A DNA stretch of 42,665 nucleotides from positions 1 to 42,665 of the forward strand of contig NZ_JMTB01000058.1 in assembly GCF_000734965.1 (NCBI RefSeq), given 5' to 3'. Below, in pieces: positions 30,702 through 42,047 of this stretch. The notes beneath the pieces are model-generated. The model did no database searches, was not told where the DNA came from, and was given only the letters and a program-made list of their open reading frames with translations. A program made the position numbers and the translations under genes. Position 1 is the first letter of the stretch. Every line of letters starts with the position of its first letter. The DNA comes from Trabulsiella guamensis ATCC 49490 (GTDB lineage: Bacteria; Pseudomonadota; Gammaproteobacteria; Enterobacterales; Enterobacteriaceae).

Positions 30702-31553
30702 TTAAGACTGTCTGGACATTGCAGCAACTTCGGCTGCGAAGTCAGTCTCAACTTTCTCAATGCCTTCGCCCACTTCAAAGCGGATGAAGCCAGTCACGTC
30801 AGCATTGTGCTCTTTCAGCAGCTGACCAACTGTTTTGCTCGGATCCATAACGAAAGGCTGACCAGTCAGAGAAACTTCGCCGGTGAATTTCTTCATGCGA
30901 CCTTCAACCATTTTCTCTGCGATTTCTTTCGGCTTACCAGACTGCATGGCAATGTCCAACTGAACCTGGTACTCTTTTTCTACGACGTCAGCAGACACAT
31001 CTTCCGGCTTAACGAATTCCGGCTTGCTTGCAGCAACGTGCATTGCCAGTTGTTTAACCAGTTCTTCGTCAGCGCCAGTTGCAGCAACCAGAACGCCGAT
31101 ACGCGCGCCGTGCAGGTAGCTGCCCAGCACGTTGCCTTCCAGGGAAGATACGCGACGGATGTTGATGTTCTCGCCGATTTTAGCAACCAGGGCAACACGC
31201 TCTTCTTCGAACTGTGCTTTCAGAACTTCAACGTCAGTGATTTTGCCAGCAGTTGCCGCGTCCAGAACTTTGTTAGCAAATGCCTGGAAGCCACCATCTT
31301 TCGCAACGAAGTCAGTCTGGCAGTTTACTTCCAGAATCACACCGTAGTTGCCTTCGATTTTGGTGAGGATCACGCCGTCAGCAGCCACGTTGCCTGCTTT
31401 TTTCGCCGCTTTGATAGCGCCGGATTTACGCATGTTCTCGATTGCCAGCTCGATGTCGCCGTTAGCTTCAACCAGAGCTTTTTTACATTCCATCATGCCT
31501 GCGCCAGTACGTTCGCGCAGCTCTTTTACCAGGGAAGCGGTAATTTCAGCCAT
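30702..31553 (-). CDS. tsf: Translation elongation factor Ts
   Basis: EF-Ts exchanges GDP for GTP on EF-Tu. The ATG at 31553, with GAGGA upstream, gives 283 residues beginning [17 protein letters not shown], as in E. coli; a start at 31643 would run back through the rpsB-tsf hairpin. The N-terminal UBA-like domain (about 1-55) is followed by the core with NCQTDFVAK (about 77-85) that contacts EF-Tu. It is co-transcribed with rpsB through a hairpin that may attenuate. Confidence 0.98.
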   Translation of the reverse strand: MAEITASLVKELRERTGAGMMECKKALVEANGDIELAIENMRKSGAIKAAKKAGNVAADGVILTKIEGNYGVILEVNCQTDFVAKDGGFQAFANKVLDAATAGKITDVEVLKAQFEEERVALVAKIGENINIRRVSSLEGNVLGSYLHGARIGVLVAATGADEELVKQLAMHVAASKPEFVKPEDVSADVVEKEYQVQLDIAMQSGKPKEIAEKMVEGRMKKFTGEVSLTGQPFVMDPSKTVGQLLKEHNADVTGFIRFEVGEGIEKVETDFAAEVAAMSRQS

Positions 31554-31610
31554 TCTAAAATCCTCGGGAGATTGAGACCTGCCTGGCTCCCGGCCAAACA
31601 GATATAAAAG

Positions 31611-31637
31611 TGAAAAAGGGGCCGTAAAAAGGCCCCT
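31611..31637 (-). terminator. rpsB-tsf intergenic hairpin (attenuator-like)
   Basis: On the minus strand AGGGGCC / GGCCCCT form a 7-bp stem with loop TTTTTAC, followed by TTTTTCACTTTT. It lies 45 nt after rpsB and 58 nt before tsf. Since rpsB and tsf are co-transcribed in E. coli, it probably terminates only part of the transcripts. Confidence 0.75.
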
Positions 31638-31681
31638 AACCAAACTCAGTACTACCTGGTTAAATAAGGGCTTGAACCTTA

Positions 31682-32638
<957 letters not shown>

Positions 32639-32725
32639 TCAATTTGGCAGGATGTACGCCAGGCTGATACCATTGCAGCACTTAGACTAGTATTGCCGAA
32701 AAATCGGCCCTGATGGACAGAATTC

Positions 32726-33520
32726 ATGGCTATCTCAATCAAGACCCCTGAAGAAATCGAAAAAATGCGCGTCGCAGGCAAACTGGCCGCAGATGTGCTG
32801 GAAATGATCGAACCGTATATCAAACCAGGCGTAAGCACTGGCGAGCTGGATCGCATCTGCAACGACTATATTGTTAACGAACAACATGCGATCTCCGCCT
32901 GCCTCGGCTACCACGGCTTCCCGAAATCCGTGTGTATTTCTATTAATGAAGTGGTGTGCCACGGCATTCCGGATGACGAAAAACTATTAAAAGATGGTGA
33001 TATCGTCAACATCGACGTGACCGTTATTAAAGACGAGTACCACGGCGATACCTCAAAAATGTTTATTGTCGGTAAGCCGACGATTTTGGGCGAACGCCTG
33101 TGCCGTATCACTCAGGAAAGCCTGTATCTCGCGCTGAAAATGGTGAAACCAGGCATTCGCCTGCGTTCCCTTGGTGCTGCGATTCAGAAATTTGTTGAAG
33201 CGGAAGGTTTCTCCGTCGTGCGCGAATACTGTGGTCACGGCATTGGCCGCGGTTTCCACGAAGAACCGCAGGTGCTGCACTATGACGCTGATGACGGCGG
33301 CGTGGTACTGAAACAGGGCATGACCTTCACCATTGAGCCGATGGTCAACGCCGGTGACTACCGCATCCGTACCATGAAAGACGGCTGGACGGTGAAAACC
33401 AAAGACAGAAGCTTGTCTGCGCAATATGAGCATACTATTGTGGTGACGGACAACGGCTGCGAAATTCTGACGCTACGCAAGGATGACACCATCCCGGCGA
33501 TAATCTCGCACAACGAATGA
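32726..33520 (+). CDS. map: Methionine aminopeptidase, type I
   Basis: Map removes the initiator methionine from nascent proteins whose second residue is small. The pita-bread fold keeps the five metal ligands D97, D108, H171, E204 and E235, and H79 for substrate binding. Length 264 equals E. coli. It diverges from rpsB, keeping two translation-linked genes back to back, and is followed by a terminator before glnD. Confidence 0.99.
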   Translation: MAISIKTPEEIEKMRVAGKLAADVLEMIEPYIKPGVSTGELDRICNDYIVNEQHAISACLGYHGFPKSVCISINEVVCHGIPDDEKLLKDGDIVNIDVTVIKDEYHGDTSKMFIVGKPTILGERLCRITQESLYLALKMVKPGIRLRSLGAAIQKFVEAEGFSVVREYCGHGIGRGFHEEPQVLHYDADDGGVVLKQGMTFTIEPMVNAGDYRIRTMKDGWTVKTKDRSLSAQYEHTIVVTDNGCEILTLRKDDTIPAIISHNE

Positions 33521-33525
33521 TGAAG

Positions 33526-33549
33526 AGCCGGCGAAAGCCGGCTTTTTTA
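33526..33549 (+). terminator. map terminator
   Basis: AGCCGGC / GCCGGCT stem with a GAAA tetraloop and a T-run, starting 6 nt after the map stop. It lies only about 30 nt before glnD, so readthrough or a promoter within map is needed for glnD. Confidence 0.9.
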
Positions 33550-33580
33550 TGGGTGATAGCTTTCTCTTATGGGTGGCGCG

Positions 33581-36244
33581 ATGAACATTTCTTTACCTGA
33601 CACCACACTGCCTGTTTTGCCCGATCAACCCGCGAACCCGGTTTCGTGGCCGGAAACATTCCTCGACTGCACGACAATCAAAGTGCAGCTGGAAACTTTC
33701 CAGCGCTGGCTCGGCGATGCCTTCGACAGCGGAATTTCCGCCGAACAACTGATTAACGCCCGCACCGTGTTTATCGATCAGCTACTGCAACGCCTGTGGC
33801 TGCATTACGGCTTTGGAGAGATAAGCGATGTGGCGCTGGTGGCGGTGGGCGGCTACGGGCGCGGCGAACTGCACCCGTTGTCAGATATCGATCTGTTGAT
33901 ACTCAGCCGGAAAAAACTGCCGGACGACGCGGCACAAAAAATCGGCGAACTGCTGACGCTGTTATGGGACGTCAAGCTGGAGGTCGGTCACAGCGTCCGC
34001 ACGCTGGAAGAGTGCCTGCTGGAAGGGCTTTCCGATCTCACTGTCGCCACCAATCTGATAGAAACCCGCCTGCTTATTGGCGACGTCGCGCTGTTTCTCG
34101 AACTACAAAAGCACATTTTCAGCGAGGGGTTCTGGCCCTCTGAGAAATTCTTTGCCGCCAAAGTGGAAGAACAAAATGATCGCCATCAGCGCTACCACGG
34201 CACCAGCTATAATCTTGAGCCGGATATCAAAAGCAGCCCTGGCGGCTTACGGGATATTCACACCCTGCAGTGGGTCGCCCGCCGTCACTTTGGCGCCACC
34301 TCGCTCGATGAAATGGTCGGTTTCGGCTTTCTGACAGAGGCCGAACGCAACGAACTGAATGAGTGCCTGCATCTGCTGTGGCGTATTCGTTTTGCGCTCC
34401 ATCTGGAACTTAATCGCTACGATAACCGTCTGCTGTTTGACCGCCAGTTGAGCGTCGCGCAACGCCTCAACTACCATGGCGAAGGCAATGAGCCGGTTGA
34501 GCAGATGATGAAGGACTTTTACCGCGTCACCCGTCGCGTCGGCGAGCTGAACCAGATGTTGCTCCAGCTGTTTGACGAAGCCATTCTGGCGCTGACCGAA
34601 GACGAAAAACCGCGCCCGCTGGATGACGATTTCCAGTTACGTGGCACGCTCATTGATCTCCGTGACGAAACGCTGTTCATGCGCGAGCCACAGGCGATCC
34701 TACGCATGTTCTACATCATGGTGCGTAACAGTACCATCACCGGGATCTACTCCACCACACTGCGCCATTTACGCCATGCCCGCCGTCATCTGGCGCAGCC
34801 GCTGTGTTATATTCCGGAGGCGCGGTCGATTTTCCTCAGCATGCTGCGTCACCCCGGCGCGGTTCGCCGCGGTCTGCTGCCCATGCACCGCCACAGCGTG
34901 TTGTGGGCCTATATGCCGCAGTGGTCGCACATCGTCGGACAAATGCAGTTCGATCTGTTTCATGCCTACACGGTCGATGAGCACACCATTCGCGTCCTGC
35001 TGAAACTGGAAAGTTTTGCTCATGAAGAGACCCGTCCGCAGCACCCACTGTGCGTTGAGCTCTGGCCGCGGCTGAATCACCCGGAACTGATCCTCATCGC
35101 CGCGCTATTCCATGATATCGCCAAAGGGCGTGGCGGTGACCATTCCGTGCTCGGCGCGCAGGATGTGCTGAAATTTGCCGAATTGCACGGTCTCAACTCC
35201 CGCGAAACCCAGCTTGTCGCCTGGCTGGTGCGCCATCACCTGTTGATGTCGGTCACTGCGCAACGCCGCGATATTCAGGATCCTGAAGTCATTAAACAAT
35301 TTGCCGAAGCCGTGCAGACCGAAAACCGCTTGCGCTTTCTGGTCTGCCTGACCGTCGCCGATATCTGCGCCACCAACGAAACGCTGTGGAACAGCTGGAA
35401 ACAGAGCCTGCTGCGTGAACTCTATTTCGCGACGGAGAAACAGCTCCGCCGAGGCATCCAGAGCATGCCGGATATGCGCGAACGCGTGCGTCATCATCAG
35501 TTGCAGGCGCTGGCGCTGCTGCGGATGGATAACATTGACGAAGAGGCGTTGCATCAGATTTGGGCGCGCTGTCGCGCTAACTATTTTGTGCGCCACACGC
35601 CAAACCAACTCGCCTGGCATGCGCGCCATCTGTTGCAGCACGATCTTAAGCAGCCGTTGATTCTGCTCAGCCCACAGGCGACACGCGGTGGCACGGAGAT
35701 TTTCATCTGGAGCCCTGACCGCCCTTACCTCTTCGCCGCCGTCTGTGCGGAACTCGACAGGCGTAATCTCAGCGTTCATGACGCGCAGATTTTCACCACC
35801 CGCGATGGCATGGCGATGGATACCTTTATCGTGCTGGAGCCCGACGGCAGCCCGCTTTCAGCGGATCGCCATGAGGTAATCCGCCATGGTCTGGAGCAGG
35901 CCATTACCCAGCGCGCGTGGCAGCCGCCAACACCGCGCCGTAAACCGGCAAAACTGCGTCATTTTACCGTCGATACCGAAGTCAGTTTCCTGCCGACGCA
36001 TACCGACAGAAAATCCTTCCTTGAGCTGATCGCCCTCGATCAGCCCGGTTTGCTGGCGCGTGTCGGCCAGGTATTTGCCGATCTCGGCATTTCGCTCCAC
36101 GGGGCGAGGATCACCACGATTGGCGAGCGAGTAGAAGATTTATTTATAATCGCTACCGCCGACCGGCGTGCCCTTAATAATGCGCTGCAACAAGAAGTGC
36201 AACAGCGGTTGACAGCAGCCCTCAATCCAAACGATAAAGGGTAA
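33581..36244 (+). CDS. glnD: Bifunctional PII uridylyltransferase / uridylyl-removing enzyme
   Basis: GlnD senses glutamine and modifies the PII proteins GlnB and GlnK, controlling glutamine synthetase and NtrBC. The nucleotidyltransferase motif [15 protein letters not shown]-like is near 87-102. An HD domain ([14 protein letters not shown]) supplies the uridylyl-removing activity, and two C-terminal ACT domains (starting near 690 and 800, each with a tripartite L-x-x-x-D-x-P-G-L-type core) bind glutamine. The ATG at 33581 has GGGTGG upstream and gives 887 residues (890 in E. coli); one at 33569 lacks a ribosome site. Its N-terminus differs most from E. coli. Confidence 0.97.
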   Translation: MNISLPDTTLPVLPDQPANPVSWPETFLDCTTIKVQLETFQRWLGDAFDSGISAEQLINARTVFIDQLLQRLWLHYGFGEISDVALVAVGGYGRGELHPLSDIDLLILSRKKLPDDAAQKIGELLTLLWDVKLEVGHSVRTLEECLLEGLSDLTVATNLIETRLLIGDVALFLELQKHIFSEGFWPSEKFFAAKVEEQNDRHQRYHGTSYNLEPDIKSSPGGLRDIHTLQWVARRHFGATSLDEMVGFGFLTEAERNELNECLHLLWRIRFALHLELNRYDNRLLFDRQLSVAQRLNYHGEGNEPVEQMMKDFYRVTRRVGELNQMLLQLFDEAILALTEDEKPRPLDDDFQLRGTLIDLRDETLFMREPQAILRMFYIMVRNSTITGIYSTTLRHLRHARRHLAQPLCYIPEARSIFLSMLRHPGAVRRGLLPMHRHSVLWAYMPQWSHIVGQMQFDLFHAYTVDEHTIRVLLKLESFAHEETRPQHPLCVELWPRLNHPELILIAALFHDIAKGRGGDHSVLGAQDVLKFAELHGLNSRETQLVAWLVRHHLLMSVTAQRRDIQDPEVIKQFAEAVQTENRLRFLVCLTVADICATNETLWNSWKQSLLRELYFATEKQLRRGIQSMPDMRERVRHHQLQALALLRMDNIDEEALHQIWARCRANYFVRHTPNQLAWHARHLLQHDLKQPLILLSPQATRGGTEIFIWSPDRPYLFAAVCAELDRRNLSVHDAQIFTTRDGMAMDTFIVLEPDGSPLSADRHEVIRHGLEQAITQRAWQPPTPRRKPAKLRHFTVDTEVSFLPTHTDRKSFLELIALDQPGLLARVGQVFADLGISLHGARITTIGERVEDLFIIATADRRALNNALQQEVQQRLTAALNPNDKG

Positions 36245-36276
36245 CGTTATTTTTTTAGTAAATGGAAAGAGAAACA

Positions 36277-37101
36277 ATGCAGCAGTTACAGAACGTTATT
36301 GAGTCCGCTTTTGAACGTCGTGCCGAGATCACCCCGGCAAACGTAGATACTGTTACCCGCGAAGCGGTTAACCAGGTCATTTCCCTGCTTGATTCCGGTG
36401 CCTTGCGTGTTGCCGAAAAAATCGAGGGTCAATGGGTGACCCATCAGTGGCTGAAGAAAGCGGTACTGCTCTCTTTCCGTATTAACGATAATCAGGTCAT
36501 TGATGGTGCAGAAAGCCGCTACTTCGATAAAGTGCCGATGAAATTCGCGGATTACGATCAGGCGCGTTTCCAGAAAGAAGGTTTCCGCGTTGTGCCACCC
36601 GCTGCGGTGCGTCAGGGTGCATTCATCGCCCGCAACACCGTGCTGATGCCGTCTTATGTCAACATCGGCGCGTATGTTGACGAAGGTTCGATGGTCGATA
36701 CCTGGGCAACCGTCGGCTCCTGCGCACAGATTGGTAAAAACGTTCACCTCTCCGGCGGCGTTGGCATCGGCGGTGTACTGGAACCGCTGCAGGCTAACCC
36801 GACTATCATTGAAGATAACTGCTTCATCGGCGCACGTTCTGAAATCGTTGAGGGGGTGATCGTCGAAGAAGGCGCGGTGATCTCCATGGGTGTGTACATC
36901 GGCCAGAGCACCAAAATTTACGATCGCGAAACCGGCGAAGTCCATTACGGCCGCGTCCCGGCCGGCTCCGTCGTCGTTTCCGGCAACCTGCCGTCAAAAG
37001 ACGGCAAATACAGCCTGTACTGTGCAGTTATTGTCAAAAAAGTCGACGCCAAAACGCGCGGCAAAGTCGGTATTAACGAGCTGTTACGCACCATCGATTA
37101 A
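36277..37101 (+). CDS. dapD: Tetrahydrodipicolinate N-succinyltransferase
   Basis: DapD transfers succinyl from succinyl-CoA to tetrahydrodipicolinate in the lysine/diaminopimelate pathway, supplying peptidoglycan. The ATG at 36277 gives 274 residues starting MQQLQNVIE, as in E. coli; the upstream ATG at 36262 would add five residues over the likely ribosome site. The middle of the protein is a left-handed beta-helix of hexapeptide repeats (about 105-230). It follows glnD by 32 nt and is followed by a strong terminator. Confidence 0.98.
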   Translation: MQQLQNVIESAFERRAEITPANVDTVTREAVNQVISLLDSGALRVAEKIEGQWVTHQWLKKAVLLSFRINDNQVIDGAESRYFDKVPMKFADYDQARFQKEGFRVVPPAAVRQGAFIARNTVLMPSYVNIGAYVDEGSMVDTWATVGSCAQIGKNVHLSGGVGIGGVLEPLQANPTIIEDNCFIGARSEIVEGVIVEEGAVISMGVYIGQSTKIYDRETGEVHYGRVPAGSVVVSGNLPSKDGKYSLYCAVIVKKVDAKTRGKVGINELLRTID

Positions 37102-37112
37102 TATCGGGATTG

Positions 37113-37138
37113 AAAAGCGGGTTTGCCCCGCTTTTTTT
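37113..37138 (+). terminator. dapD terminator
   Basis: AAAAGCGGG / CCCGCTTTT, a 9-bp stem with a TTTGC loop and a continued T-run, 11 nt after the dapD stop. Confidence 0.92.
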
Positions 37139-37164
37139 ACACGTTGCGCTGGCGGAAATGGATT

Positions 37165-37192
37165 TTTTCATTAATTATTCAATAGTTATATT
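37165..37192 (+). promoter_or_regulatory. Candidate yaeH promoter
   Basis: TTTTCA at 37165-37170, 16 bp of A/T-rich spacer, TATATT at 37187-37192, about 20 nt before the yaeH ATG. The terminator after dapD makes a separate promoter here likely. Confidence 0.4.
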
Positions 37193-37210
37193 GAAATTAG
37201 GGGTACCGCT

Positions 37211-37600
37211 ATGTACGACAATCTGAAAAGTCTGGGCATTACCAATCCTGATGAAATCGATCGTTACAGCCTCCGGCAGGAAGCCAATAACGATATCCTG
37301 AAAATCTATTTCCAGAAGGATAAAGGCGAGTTTTTCGCTAAGAGCGTGAAATTCAAATATCCGCGCCAGCGTAAGACCGTCGTGGCGGACGGTGTGGGGC
37401 AGGGCTACAAAGAAGTGCAGGAAATCAGCCCGAATCTGCGCTATGTGATCGATGAATTAGATCAAATCTGCCTGCGCGATCGCACTGAAGTTGATCTGAA
37501 GCGTAAGATCCTCGACGACCTTCGTCATCTGGAAAGCGTGGTCACTAACAAGATCAATGAAATCGAAGCGGATCTTGAAAAGCTGACCCGCACCAAATAA
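37211..37600 (+). CDS. yaeH: UPF0325 family protein YaeH
   Basis: A 129-residue cytoplasmic protein, one residue longer than E. coli YaeH and nearly identical to it. The function is unknown. It is highly charged with predicted helices, the last third (about 88-127) reading as a coiled-coil-like lysine/glutamate helix. No signal peptide or membrane segment is seen. An AGGGG ribosome site lies 8 nt upstream. It stands alone between the dapD terminator and the REP element. Confidence 0.95.
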   Translation: MYDNLKSLGITNPDEIDRYSLRQEANNDILKIYFQKDKGEFFAKSVKFKYPRQRKTVVADGVGQGYKEVQEISPNLRYVIDELDQICLRDRTEVDLKRKILDDLRHLESVVTNKINEIEADLEKLTRTK

Positions 37601-37608
37601 GTAGTTTA

Positions 37609-37640
37609 TTGCCGGGTGGCGGTGACGCCTTACCCGGCAA
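37609..37640. repeat. REP (repetitive extragenic palindromic) element
   Basis: TTGCCGGGTGGCG, TGACGCC and CTTACCCGGCAA make a 32-bp imperfect palindrome matching the enteric REP consensus (GCCGGATGnCGnnnnnnCGnCTTATCCGGCC). It sits between the convergent yaeH and cdaR stop codons and can act as a bidirectional mRNA end or gyrase/IHF site. Only one copy is visible here. Confidence 0.85.
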
Positions 37641-37645
37641 TCACT

Positions 37646-38803
37646 TCACCGCTGTTCATCCAGCTGCAGCGCAATATAGAGCAGCAGCCGGTCGTCAAAA
37701 TTCCCCAAATCCAGCCCGGTCAGTTCTGAAATGCGGTTCAGGCGATACTCGAGCGTATTGCGATGAATAAAGAGTGCTTTTGACGTCGCCAGCGGCTGGA
37801 CGTTGTGGCGAAACCAGGCCTGCAACGTGCGGCGCAACAGCCCGTTGTTGTCCATCGCTTTCAGCCGCACCAGTGGGCGGGCCAGTTCATTCGCCTGCCA
37901 GCCGCCGCGCAGACTGTCGAGCAGCACGGGTAACATCAAATCCTGATAAAAATAGCTGCGGCTGTCGGGCATTCGTTGTTTGCCAACCATCATCGTTGTT
38001 CGCGCCGTGCGCCAGGAACGCGCAATACTGCCCGGCCCGGTAAAGTAGTTGCCCAGCGCCACGCGAAACCGTAGCTGACCGTTCTCTTTCATGCGGGAGA
38101 TCAGCTGTTCCACACGGCGGCGATGATCATCCGCGTCCCAGCGACCAAAGGCGTTCAGCGCTGGTTTCAGCACCACCATTTCGGTTAGCGACACAATTGC
38201 GATCAGGTTATTGCGTTCGGGGGTGGTCAGCGCCGTCTGCAACTGTTGCAGCTCCGCCATCGCGCTGTCTACGCCGAGCTGCCCGCTGTCGACTTCCACC
38301 ACTGCCGCAACACGCGGCTGATTAAGATCGATGCCCAGCCGCTGCGCCCACTCCGTCAGCGCCGGGGTATTCTCTTCTGCCTGAATCAGGTTCATCACCA
38401 GCTCTTCACGCAGGCGGCTGTCCTGCGCCAGCAAGTGCATCAGACGGGATTGTTCCAGCATCATTTCGGCGGTCATACACACCAGTTCGCCGTATTTGCG
38501 CAGGGATTCCGGTTCGCCCGTCAGACCAATAACGCCGACGATCTCCCCTTCCAGGCGCAACGGCAGGTTGATCCCTTCCCGAACGCCATGCAGATGGCGG
38601 GCGACGGCGTGATCGATGTCCACAACCCGGCCCTGTGACAGCACCAGTAACGCGCCTTCGTGCAATTCCCCAATGCGCTCACGATCGCCGCTACCGATAA
38701 TTCGCCCGCGGGCATCCATTACGTTGATATTGGTATCGATGATGCGCATGGTTCGCGCCACGATATCCTGCGCCATTTTGGTATCAAGATGCCAGCCAGC
38801 CAT
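37646..38803 (-). CDS. cdaR: Sugar diacid regulator
   Basis: CdaR (SdaR) activates genes for uptake and use of D-glucarate, D-galactarate and D-glycerate, and its own gene, in E. coli. The N-terminal 130 residues are a putative sugar-diacid-binding domain. The C-terminal domain (about 325-380) is a PucR-type helix-turn-helix (KALFIHRNTLEYRLNRISELTG). Length 385 equals E. coli. The start has a strong AGGAGGGG ribosome site. None of the sugar-diacid genes is adjacent. The palindrome at 38856-38871 may be its own operator. Confidence 0.97.
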   Translation of the reverse strand: MAGWHLDTKMAQDIVARTMRIIDTNINVMDARGRIIGSGDRERIGELHEGALLVLSQGRVVDIDHAVARHLHGVREGINLPLRLEGEIVGVIGLTGEPESLRKYGELVCMTAEMMLEQSRLMHLLAQDSRLREELVMNLIQAEENTPALTEWAQRLGIDLNQPRVAAVVEVDSGQLGVDSAMAELQQLQTALTTPERNNLIAIVSLTEMVVLKPALNAFGRWDADDHRRRVEQLISRMKENGQLRFRVALGNYFTGPGSIARSWRTARTTMMVGKQRMPDSRSYFYQDLMLPVLLDSLRGGWQANELARPLVRLKAMDNNGLLRRTLQAWFRHNVQPLATSKALFIHRNTLEYRLNRISELTGLDLGNFDDRLLLYIALQLDEQR

Positions 38804-38855
38804 ATCCCCTCCTGTCAGCAGAGCAACAGATTAGTGAAGATACTACGCTATCACA

Positions 38856-38871
38856 TTGTGCAGATGCACAA
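38856..38871. promoter_or_regulatory. Perfect palindrome upstream of cdaR, possible operator
   Basis: TTGTGCA, GA, TGCACAA is a perfect 16-bp dyad 53 nt before the cdaR start. E. coli cdaR is autoregulated, and the site has the size expected for a PucR-type dimer. Occupancy by CdaR is an inference. Confidence 0.55.
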
Positions 38872-38915
38872 ACCAGCAGTGAGATCTATGGAGATGTGGG
38901 AATAATCACAAATTG

Positions 38916-38949
38916 GAAAGAAAGCGGCCCCTCCCGGACGGGAGAGGCC
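38916..38949 (-). terminator. degP terminator
   Basis: On the minus strand GGCCTCTCCC pairs with GGGAGGGGCC (one T-G pair) around GTCC, followed by GCTTTCTTTCC. It begins 8 nt after the degP stop and separates degP from cdaR on the same strand. Confidence 0.8.
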
Positions 38950-38956
38950 ATGGGGA

Positions 38957-40390
38957 TTACTGCATCAGCAGGTAGATGGTGCTGTCACCACGCTGAATAT
39001 TCAGCGCCAGAACCGACGGTTTGCTGTCGAGGATCTTACGCAGATCCGCGATATTTTTCACAGGCTGCTGGTTAGCGCCGACGATAATATCGCCTTTCTT
39101 CAGACCAATCTGCGCGGCCGGAGAAGCGGCTTTCACGGCATTTACCACCACACCTTTGTCCTGGCCTTTGTTGCTCATCTCAGCGCCTTCAATGCCATTG
39201 AAGATAGAGCTGGATTCCACCTGCGTCTGGCTGCTCTGTTGCAACTCCAGCGACACGGTCATCGGTTTGCCGTCACGCAGCAGACCCAGGCTGACTTTGC
39301 TGCCGACCGGCATTGAGCCCACCTGCGCACGCAGCGCCGCGAAGCTACTGATCGGTTTACCGTCCAGCGAAGTAATGACATCGCCCGCTTTAACACCGGC
39401 TTTAGCAGCGGAGGAGTTCGGCATGACCTGGCTGACGAAGGCCCCACGCTGGGCATCGACTTTCATCGCTTTCGCCAGCTCAGAGTTTAGTTCGGTACCC
39501 ATAATGCCAAGCTCGCCGCGTTTCACCTGGCCGTACTTGACCATCTGCTCGGTCAGGTTTTTCACCATATTGCTCGGAATCGCAAAGCCGATGCCGATGT
39601 TGCCGCCGTCTGGTGCGAGGATCGCGGTGTTGATACCGATCAGTTCACCATTCAGGTTAACCAGCGCGCCGCCGGAGTTCCCGCGGTTAATCGCCGCATC
39701 GGTCTGGATAAAGTTTTCGTAGTTTTCCACGTTCAGGCCGCTACGGCCCAGTGCGGAGACAATCCCGGAGGTGACGGTTTCGCCGAGACCAAACGGGTTA
39801 CCAATTGCCACCGTGTAATCACCCACACGCAGCGCATCGGAGTCAGCGAGTTTAATCGCCGTCAGGTTTTTCGGATCCTGAACCTGAATCAGAGCGATGT
39901 CGGAGCGCGGATCTTTACCGACGACTTTGGCGTCTAATTTGCGACCATCACTCAGTTGCACTTTAATGGACGTCGCGTTGTCGACCACGTGGTTGTTAGT
40001 CACCACATACCCTTTCGCGGCATCAATAATCACACCGGAGCCCAGCGCCATGAATTTTTGCTGCTGACCGCCGCCGTTACCGCCTGCGCCAGGACCACCC
40101 TGACAGAACGGGGAGCTCTGGAACGGAGAGCCATCCTGGCAGAACGGGGAGTCATCACCAAAGAACTGCTGGAAGTTACGCGGCATCCGCGGTGTATTAA
40201 CAGTAGTGCTACCCTCTACGTTAATACTAACCACTGAAGGCATGACTTTTTCAAGCATCGGCGCAAGGCTCGGCATCGGCTGCGCTGTAGCTGCCGCTGA
40301 GGCCGTTTCCGCCGCCGTCGCCGACAGTGGCGATAACGCTAAGCTTAAACTCAGAGCCAGTGCACTCATTGCTAACGTGGTTTTTTTCAT
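38957..40390 (-). CDS. degP: Periplasmic serine endoprotease DegP
   Basis: DegP (HtrA) degrades or protects misfolded periplasmic proteins, forming cages of trimers, and is needed at high temperature. The ATG at 40390 gives 477 residues (474 in E. coli); an in-frame start at 40411 would put six residues ahead of the signal peptide. The signal peptide ends in SATA near residue 26. The catalytic triad is H134, D164 and S239 (GNSGG). The flexible LA loop (about 79-112) is glycine- and glutamine-rich and holds the two conserved cysteines and the three extra residues. Two PDZ domains follow. It is downstream of dgt and preceded by a sigma-E promoter. Confidence 0.97.
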   Translation of the reverse strand: MKKTTLAMSALALSLSLALSPLSATAAETASAAATAQPMPSLAPMLEKVMPSVVSINVEGSTTVNTPRMPRNFQQFFGDDSPFCQDGSPFQSSPFCQGGPGAGGNGGGQQQKFMALGSGVIIDAAKGYVVTNNHVVDNATSIKVQLSDGRKLDAKVVGKDPRSDIALIQVQDPKNLTAIKLADSDALRVGDYTVAIGNPFGLGETVTSGIVSALGRSGLNVENYENFIQTDAAINRGNSGGALVNLNGELIGINTAILAPDGGNIGIGFAIPSNMVKNLTEQMVKYGQVKRGELGIMGTELNSELAKAMKVDAQRGAFVSQVMPNSSAAKAGVKAGDVITSLDGKPISSFAALRAQVGSMPVGSKVSLGLLRDGKPMTVSLELQQSSQTQVESSSIFNGIEGAEMSNKGQDKGVVVNAVKAASPAAQIGLKKGDIIVGANQQPVKNIADLRKILDSKPSVLALNIQRGDSTIYLLMQ

Positions 40391-40445
40391 GTTTCTCAAT
40401 CTCAATTCCAATTTTCAAATAGGACAAAACGCTGTGTACGTCACT

Positions 40446-40474
40446 ATCAGATTCACTTTATAGCGGGAAGTTCC
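40446..40474 (-). promoter_or_regulatory. degP sigma-E promoter
   Basis: Minus-strand GGAACTT (40468-40474), 16 bp, TCTGAT (40446-40451), an excellent sigma-E match at the same place and sequence as the classical E. coli degP promoter. GTAAA half-sites further upstream (40496-40500 on the plus strand; 40516-40520 read on the minus strand) are a weak hint of CpxR binding. Confidence 0.9.
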
Positions 40475-40532
40475 GGAATTAAGTTTATGGAAAAAGTAAA
40501 AAAATATTGTCCATCTTTACAAAACTCACCGC

Positions 40533-42047
40533 TTATTCCACCGCCATCAGACGACGGTATTCATCCCAGGCGTAGAGATCAGTCATGCCGCTGATATAGT
40601 CCTGAATCAGGCGGCAACGATAATAATATTCCATCACTACGAACGCGGTTGAATCACGCGGAATTTTATTAACCGCTTCGATATAGGCCAGTCGATGACG
40701 GGTCGACAGTTTTTGAAACAGCCGCGATTCAATCGGTAAATGACGCAGCCGTTCTTTTGTGACCAGTTCGCTAAAATCGTGCTCCGATAATTCCAGCAAT
40801 GGCTTGTAGATCTCCAGCAGGCCACTAATAACACGGTATCCCTGCAATTCCAGCTGTTCAACATCCGGGTGACAGAACACATGCTTCATTGCCACCTTTT
40901 TATAAAGATCAAGCAGTTGGCTAAAGTCGCTGTCATCTTCCAGTAGCGCATGGTTAAATTCACCGTCAAAAATCTGCGCGATATTATCAATAAAGCGTTG
41001 CGCCGCATAAGGCACCAGCTTATTCAGCGTATTGACCCGCAAATACATAAAGAACTGATCTTCTGTGCTACGGCTCAGGGAATTTGAACGCGATTTATCC
41101 CACGCATTCTCGACCACCTGAGAAAACAGCGATCCTTTTTCATGATGACCCCAGGCGTCATGCAGATGCTGATATAACTGCTCAACGCTAAAGATGCGTT
41201 TTTCAACCGCATCTTCAAGATCTGCCACGCAATAAGAAATGTCATCCGCAGCTTCCATTATCCAGGTCAGAGGGAAACGACTGTAAGGCGCCAGTGAAAG
41301 TTCTTTACGCAGCCGCGCAATGTAAGGTTCTTCTGACAGATAATAACCCGGTTTTTTCATCAAATAGCTATGAGTCTGGGGCGGCGGCCCCACCCACCAT
41401 GCCGGGCGGGTATATTTCAGAATGCACCCCACCTGCGCCCAGGTAAGATTCATACGCATCAGCGTGTGCACCAGACGAATCCCCTGCGCGTTGCCTTCAA
41501 ACTGACACAGATCCTGGCGCACTTTGCGCCGTTGCTCGTTCAGTGACTCTTCCCCTTCCCGTAGCTGTAACCCCTGCACCACGCAGCGATCATCGCTCAG
41601 CGGCTGGCTGGCCGCATCGCTCGGGAACAGTCGCTGACGGAACCAGTCGTTAATCGCCGCTTCGCCAAAATGGCCAAAGGGCGGATTGCCAATATCGTGC
41701 ATCAGGCAGGCCATCTCGACAATGCTCTCAAACGGCCCGGTGAGTTCGTCCAATCCGTAAACCGTCAGCAGCTTTTGTTCTTTCAGGCGTGTCAGTACTT
41801 CTTTTGCGATATAACGCCCGACCTGCTGAACCTCCAGCGAATGGGTAAGACGCGTGCGCACCGCGGCATTGCGCTCCAGCGGAAAGACCTGGGTTTTTTG
41901 CTGCAACCGACGAATCGCTGGCGAATTGATGATGCGCCCGCGGTCGCTTTCGAAAATGCGCAGGATCTCATGTTCGGTCTTCTCGCCCTGCGGAGAACGA
42001 TAACGCCGACGCCAGTTTATTTTGTTGCGAAAGTCGATCTTAGCCAT
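40533..42047 (-). CDS. dgt: Deoxyguanosinetriphosphate triphosphohydrolase
   Basis: Dgt cleaves dGTP to deoxyguanosine and tripolyphosphate, lowering the dGTP pool. It is an HD-domain enzyme with metal ligands H69, H117 and D118 ([13 protein letters not shown]) and a later aspartate in MEAADDISY, and H126 in the active site. The ATG at 42047 gives 504 residues (505 in E. coli); a start at 42074 would add nine residues over the ribosome site. It diverges from mtnN and lies upstream of degP on the same strand. Confidence 0.97.
   Translation of the reverse strand: MAKIDFRNKINWRRRYRSPQGEKTEHEILRIFESDRGRIINSPAIRRLQQKTQVFPLERNAAVRTRLTHSLEVQQVGRYIAKEVLTRLKEQKLLTVYGLDELTGPFESIVEMACLMHDIGNPPFGHFGEAAINDWFRQRLFPSDAASQPLSDDRCVVQGLQLREGEESLNEQRRKVRQDLCQFEGNAQGIRLVHTLMRMNLTWAQVGCILKYTRPAWWVGPPPQTHSYLMKKPGYYLSEEPYIARLRKELSLAPYSRFPLTWIMEAADDISYCVADLEDAVEKRIFSVEQLYQHLHDAWGHHEKGSLFSQVVENAWDKSRSNSLSRSTEDQFFMYLRVNTLNKLVPYAAQRFIDNIAQIFDGEFNHALLEDDSDFSQLLDLYKKVAMKHVFCHPDVEQLELQGYRVISGLLEIYKPLLELSEHDFSELVTKERLRHLPIESRLFQKLSTRHRLAYIEAVNKIPRDSTAFVVMEYYYRCRLIQDYISGMTDLYAWDEYRRLMAVE

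Noticed and set aside
30807-31607. Open frame of 266 codons on the plus strand inside tsf
   Set aside because: Antisense to a highly expressed gene with biased codons, and phenylalanine- and asparagine-rich without family resemblance.
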